Of a stretch of 64,000 nucleotides of DNA, positions 61,093-64,000 are shown piece after piece. Below the pieces are notes generated by a model. The model saw only the letters and a program-made list of their open reading frames with translations, had not been told where the DNA came from and did not search any database. Origin of the DNA: DAOSXA01 sp964526835 (lineage in GTDB: Bacteria; Zixibacteria; MSB-5A5; GN15; FEB-12); NCBI GenBank assembly GCA_964526835.1, contig CAZGMK010000007.1, forward strand, positions 62,001 to 126,000, in the 5' to 3' direction. Position 1 is the first letter of the stretch. The number at the start of each line of letters is the position of its first letter. A program made the position numbers and the translations under genes.

Positions 61093-63675
61093 ATGAAGAA
61101 CTCAACAAGTCTACTGGTTATAGTGGCGGGCATATTGCTGGTCACCGGTTCGATCCAGGGCCGGGCTAATTTCGGACCGGATGATCTCAAGGAATATGGT
61201 TCGGAGAAGGCCACCTTCGCCGCCGCCCATTGCATCGCCGTGCATCGAATCGGCGCCCTTGAGTTGGCCGTGAGTAACAACGGTACGCTCGGCGATGGTT
61301 TTCGATCCGCACCAGCTCTGGACTGTTTCACGGGCAAGGGGGTAGTGTCATGCGCCTATCCCAAGTACAGTGGTTCGACCTATCTTTTCGCGGCCGCTTT
61401 CTGGATCGGAGCGGTTGTCGACCGCGATACGCTGGTTTCGGTCGGGGCCGACGGCTGGTCCCCGGCGCGAGAGTTGTTTCCCGACCCGGAGCCTTATGGG
61501 CTGATGAAAAAGCGCTCCCTGACCGACCCGTCCTCCCCCATGTTTGAAGGCGCGGTCTCTGAGGAGGACTTCCTGGCTGTATACACAGACACTGTGACTG
61601 AGGGCGTAGAGGCCGACTTCTTCGGTCGTCCTCACAAACCACTGAATATCGAAGTATCCCAGAACTCGTACGCCTGGTCCTACTCCTATGCCGAGGATTT
61701 CATACTGTTCGACTACAGAATCGAGAATATCGGCGGCCGCAGGCTCGATAATGTCTACATGGGAGTCTACGTAGATGCCGATGTCTGGCACGGCGGAGGC
61801 GGCGAAACCGGCGCCCAGGATGACATATGCGGTTTCCTTCTTTCGTTTCCGGACTCCTGCGGCGAATGCGAATTCACAGACACAGTGTACGCAGCCTGGA
61901 TTGCTGATGCCGACGGCGACTTCTCGTCGGATGCCACTGACACCAAGGCGGTACCGCATCTGACCGCAACCAGAATAGTGCGAACGCCGCAGGATTCTCT
62001 CGACGTGGCCTTCAACTGGTGGATCAGCGACACGCCGTCGAGGGACTTCGGGCCTCGCCATTCAAAGGGCTACCGAGACTTTCGCACCGGTGGCTACGGT
62101 ACGCCGGAGGGAGACGTGAACAAGTATCATGTACTCTCGAACGGGGAGTTCGACTATGATCAGGTATTCTCTTCGAAAATGGCGCAAGGCGACTCGATAT
62201 GGCTGCCGATCAGCAGAGATCTGGCGGACCGGGTCTCGATCGGAGAGGATACACGCTATTTGCTCTCCTTTGGACCATTTGATATTGATCCGGGGCAGAC
62301 GCTGCCGGTGTCCTTCGCGTACATCGCCGGAGCGGACGTCCACAATCCGAATATCCCGGACAACCATAGCAATCTTCCCGACAAGCCGGATGCCTTCTAC
62401 GCCAACCTGGACTTCTCCGATCTGGCCAGGAACTCGCGCTGGGCATCCAGGGTCTACGACAACCCGGGTGTTGATACTGACGGAGACGGATACTTTGGAG
62501 AATTCGTAACCTGTCCCCTTGAGACGCAGGTATACCAGGTCGATACCACGATCGATGGTCGCGATACGACCATAACAATCACCGACACAACGATGCTGGA
62601 GACCTGCTGGGTCAAGGGCGACGATGTCCCCGACTTCAGAGGCGCTTCCGCCCCGCCTGCGCCGGACTATTGGATTCAGCCGACCACCGGTTCGCTAACG
62701 ATTCGATTCAATGGCTTCCGCTCAGAGACCACGCCCGACCCATTCAGCCGAGTAGTCGACTTCGAAGGCTACAGGGTCTATATTGCACGCGACAAGCGAG
62801 AGGCGTCGTACTCACTCGTCGCCAGCTACGATCGCGAGAATTTCAACAAGTGGACGTGGAATATCAAGACGGGACACTGGGAAATGCGCGACTTACCGTT
62901 CTCGAGACGAGAACTCGCAAACCTTTACGCTTCAGGCGGCGATTTCGAACCGCTCTCGTATACGCGATCATCTCCTTACATTCACCCACAATTCCCCGAC
63001 TCACAATTCTTCTTTGAAGAGCAGGCCGACAACACGTCGGAGTTCGGCGTCGATACGCCGATACGTAAGCGTTATCCGAACCAACCCTATCCCAGCTCGC
63101 TGGTGCCGGAGGAAGCAGACTCATCGGAGTTGACCGATGACGGCTACTTCAAATATTTCGAATACCAGATGGAGATAACCGACCTGCTGCCGTCGGTGCC
63201 CTGGTATGTGTCGGTTACGGCATTCGATTTTGGATCCCCGGAATCAGGTCTCGGAGCACTTGAATCGTCCAAGACCGTGCAGTCGGACTCCAGCTATGCT
63301 CTTCCCGCCTGGGCGGAGGTCGATTCGACGAATGCCGAGATTAGCGTCTACCCCAATCCGTACCGTATTGACGGTCGTTACAGTCAACGCGGCTTCGAAG
63401 GTCGTAATCCCGATATCACCAGACCGGTCGACCGAACCCGGGCGTTGCACTTCATCAACCTGCCACCTCGCTGCACAATCAGCATTTACACTCTCGACGG
63501 TGATCTGGTGCGGCGTATTGAGCACGATGAGCCTGCATCATCGCCGAATGCAACCCACGAAACCTGGAGTTTGATATCCAGAAACACCCAACTGGTGGTC
63601 AGCGGGCTGTATTACTGGACTGTCGAAATCCCGGGTAAGGAAACTCAGATCGGCAAGCTAAGCATCATCATGTAG
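61093..63675 (+). CDS. large secreted protein with C-terminal FlgD-like/T9SS-type sorting domain
   Basis: The 860-residue product has a signal peptide (LLVIVAGILLVTGSIQG) and begins with a conserved domain (HRIGALELAVSNNGTLG, SCAYPKYSGSTYLFAAAFWIGA) that is repeated in the gene downstream. The middle holds fibronectin-like beta segments (about 540-760). The last 95 residues (ISVYPNPYRI, INLPPRCTISIYTLDGDLVRRI, LVVSGLYYWTVE) form a FlgD-like domain typical of cargo proteins secreted to the surface in FCB bacteria. The function of the main domain is unknown. No strong ribosome site is seen. Confidence 0.8.
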   Translation: MKNSTSLLVIVAGILLVTGSIQGRANFGPDDLKEYGSEKATFAAAHCIAVHRIGALELAVSNNGTLGDGFRSAPALDCFTGKGVVSCAYPKYSGSTYLFAAAFWIGAVVDRDTLVSVGADGWSPARELFPDPEPYGLMKKRSLTDPSSPMFEGAVSEEDFLAVYTDTVTEGVEADFFGRPHKPLNIEVSQNSYAWSYSYAEDFILFDYRIENIGGRRLDNVYMGVYVDADVWHGGGGETGAQDDICGFLLSFPDSCGECEFTDTVYAAWIADADGDFSSDATDTKAVPHLTATRIVRTPQDSLDVAFNWWISDTPSRDFGPRHSKGYRDFRTGGYGTPEGDVNKYHVLSNGEFDYDQVFSSKMAQGDSIWLPISRDLADRVSIGEDTRYLLSFGPFDIDPGQTLPVSFAYIAGADVHNPNIPDNHSNLPDKPDAFYANLDFSDLARNSRWASRVYDNPGVDTDGDGYFGEFVTCPLETQVYQVDTTIDGRDTTITITDTTMLETCWVKGDDVPDFRGASAPPAPDYWIQPTTGSLTIRFNGFRSETTPDPFSRVVDFEGYRVYIARDKREASYSLVASYDRENFNKWTWNIKTGHWEMRDLPFSRRELANLYASGGDFEPLSYTRSSPYIHPQFPDSQFFFEEQADNTSEFGVDTPIRKRYPNQPYPSSLVPEEADSSELTDDGYFKYFEYQMEITDLLPSVPWYVSVTAFDFGSPESGLGALESSKTVQSDSSYALPAWAEVDSTNAEISVYPNPYRIDGRYSQRGFEGRNPDITRPVDRTRALHFINLPPRCTISIYTLDGDLVRRIEHDEPASSPNATHETWSLISRNTQLVVSGLYYWTVEIPGKETQIGKLSIIM

Positions 63676-63681
63676 CCCGCA

Positions 63682-64000
63682 ATGTCCAATCACATCGCCC
63701 CAAGCATCATCATTACCGCAGCACGGATTACGCTGGTTGTGCTCCTCACTCTCGGGCTGGCCACAGCCGTCGCTGCTCAGAGGCACGCGATTGACCCTAA
63801 GACAGCGCTCATTACAGGGAAGAGTCGAGTTCCTGACCAGGCCACGGACGGACCAGCCGTTCTCTATACCGCCCACAACCGGGGCAAGATACAGCTCGCC
63901 ATCGCCAACAACGGCACCTTTGGGGTCCTCGGTGGTTCTATCACTGATCCCTTCAGCGGTGAGGCCATTCAGTCGTGTGTCTATCCCCGAAACACCGACC
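63682..64000 (+). CDS. secreted paralogue of the preceding protein, 3' truncated by window edge
   Basis: ATG 63682 lies six bases after the stop of the preceding gene and the frame runs to the window end. The product starts with a basic stretch and a signal-like hydrophobic segment (ITLVVLLTLGLATAVAA). It continues with HNRGKIQLAIANNGTFG and AIQSCVYPRNTD, which match the equivalent blocks of the preceding protein. The two are tandem paralogues, probably in one operon. Confidence 0.85.
   Translation, partial: MSNHIAPSIIITAARITLVVLLTLGLATAVAAQRHAIDPKTALITGKSRVPDQATDGPAVLYTAHNRGKIQLAIANNGTFGVLGGSITDPFSGEAIQSCVYPRNTD

Overview
The window is a bacterial chromosome segment of moderately high GC. 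It most resembles a Zixibacteria-like or related FCB-superphylum lineage, but this is inference. The clues are four secreted proteins ending in paired dockerin-like calcium-binding repeats of the form D-I-S/A-D-L-V-Y-L-V-x-Y-M-F-x-x-G-P-x-P-P-C, FCB-style secreted proteins with C-terminal FlgD-like sorting domains, and a Bacteroidetes/Chlorobi-type GlmU-like nucleotidyltransferase. Coding density is high, most genes have clear Shine-Dalgarno sites, and alternative GTG or TTG starts are common.

Layout. 1-9.3 kb: a 5'-truncated TPR protein, a two-CW protein, an S9 peptidase, a secreted dockerin protein, YjbQ, a SPOR lipoprotein, a PLP-dependent cystathionine-beta-synthase-like enzyme overlapping a DUF1573 protein, and a ferredoxin. 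9.6-13.5 kb: a 1084-residue secreted protein with two tandem C39-like domains (one has lost its cysteine), then tRNA-Gly and tRNA-Cys behind a strong promoter. 13.6-19.4 kb: a minus-strand sugar cluster (GlmU-like, galT, glgA, GT-C/TPR). 19.75-20.1 kb: a HesB/IscA-like selenoprotein gene with an in-frame TGA. 20.4-26.1 kb: membrane proteins, a methyltransferase, a TauE-type transporter, a tiny lysine-rich ORF, and a papain-like protease with PKD, cohesin-like and dockerin-like modules. 26.4-30.6 kb: ECF sigma factor, zinc-finger anti-sigma factor and a convergent secreted TPR-CHAT protein. 30.9-32.0 kb: a zinc alcohol dehydrogenase.

32.2-41.05 kb is a type III-A-like CRISPR-Cas locus: cas10/csm1 (HD and GGDD motifs intact), a csm2 with an extra zinc ribbon, csm3 (catalytic Asp present), csm4, a 24-repeat array, a Cas02710-family CARF-HEPN effector and cas6. 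No csm5, cas1 or cas2 is present, and the array sits where csm5 would be expected. A strong promoter precedes cas10, and the array lies inside the same-strand gene run, so co-transcription is likely.

41.1-54.3 kb: tRNA-His (without an encoded G-1:C73 pair), pcm, a beta-CASP MBL protein, an EVE protein, a DUF819 transporter, a RelA-type zinc-finger protein, a large met-zincin, a nitroreductase, a LOG-like protein, phosphofructokinase and glucan phosphorylase. 54.5-64 kb: an M16 peptidase pair (one active, one lacking HxxEH), a subtilisin with the same PKD/cohesin-like/dockerin-like tail as the papain-like protease, and two tandem paralogous secreted proteins, the last cut by the window edge.

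The sugar genes (galT, glgA, glgP, pfk) fit storage and use of glycogen. The many secreted proteases fit a protein-scavenging lifestyle. The Cas10 cyclase and CARF-HEPN protein form a plausible cyclic-oligoadenylate defence pathway. The most unusual elements are the csm5-less CRISPR locus, the selenoprotein, and the half-dead tandem C39-like protein.
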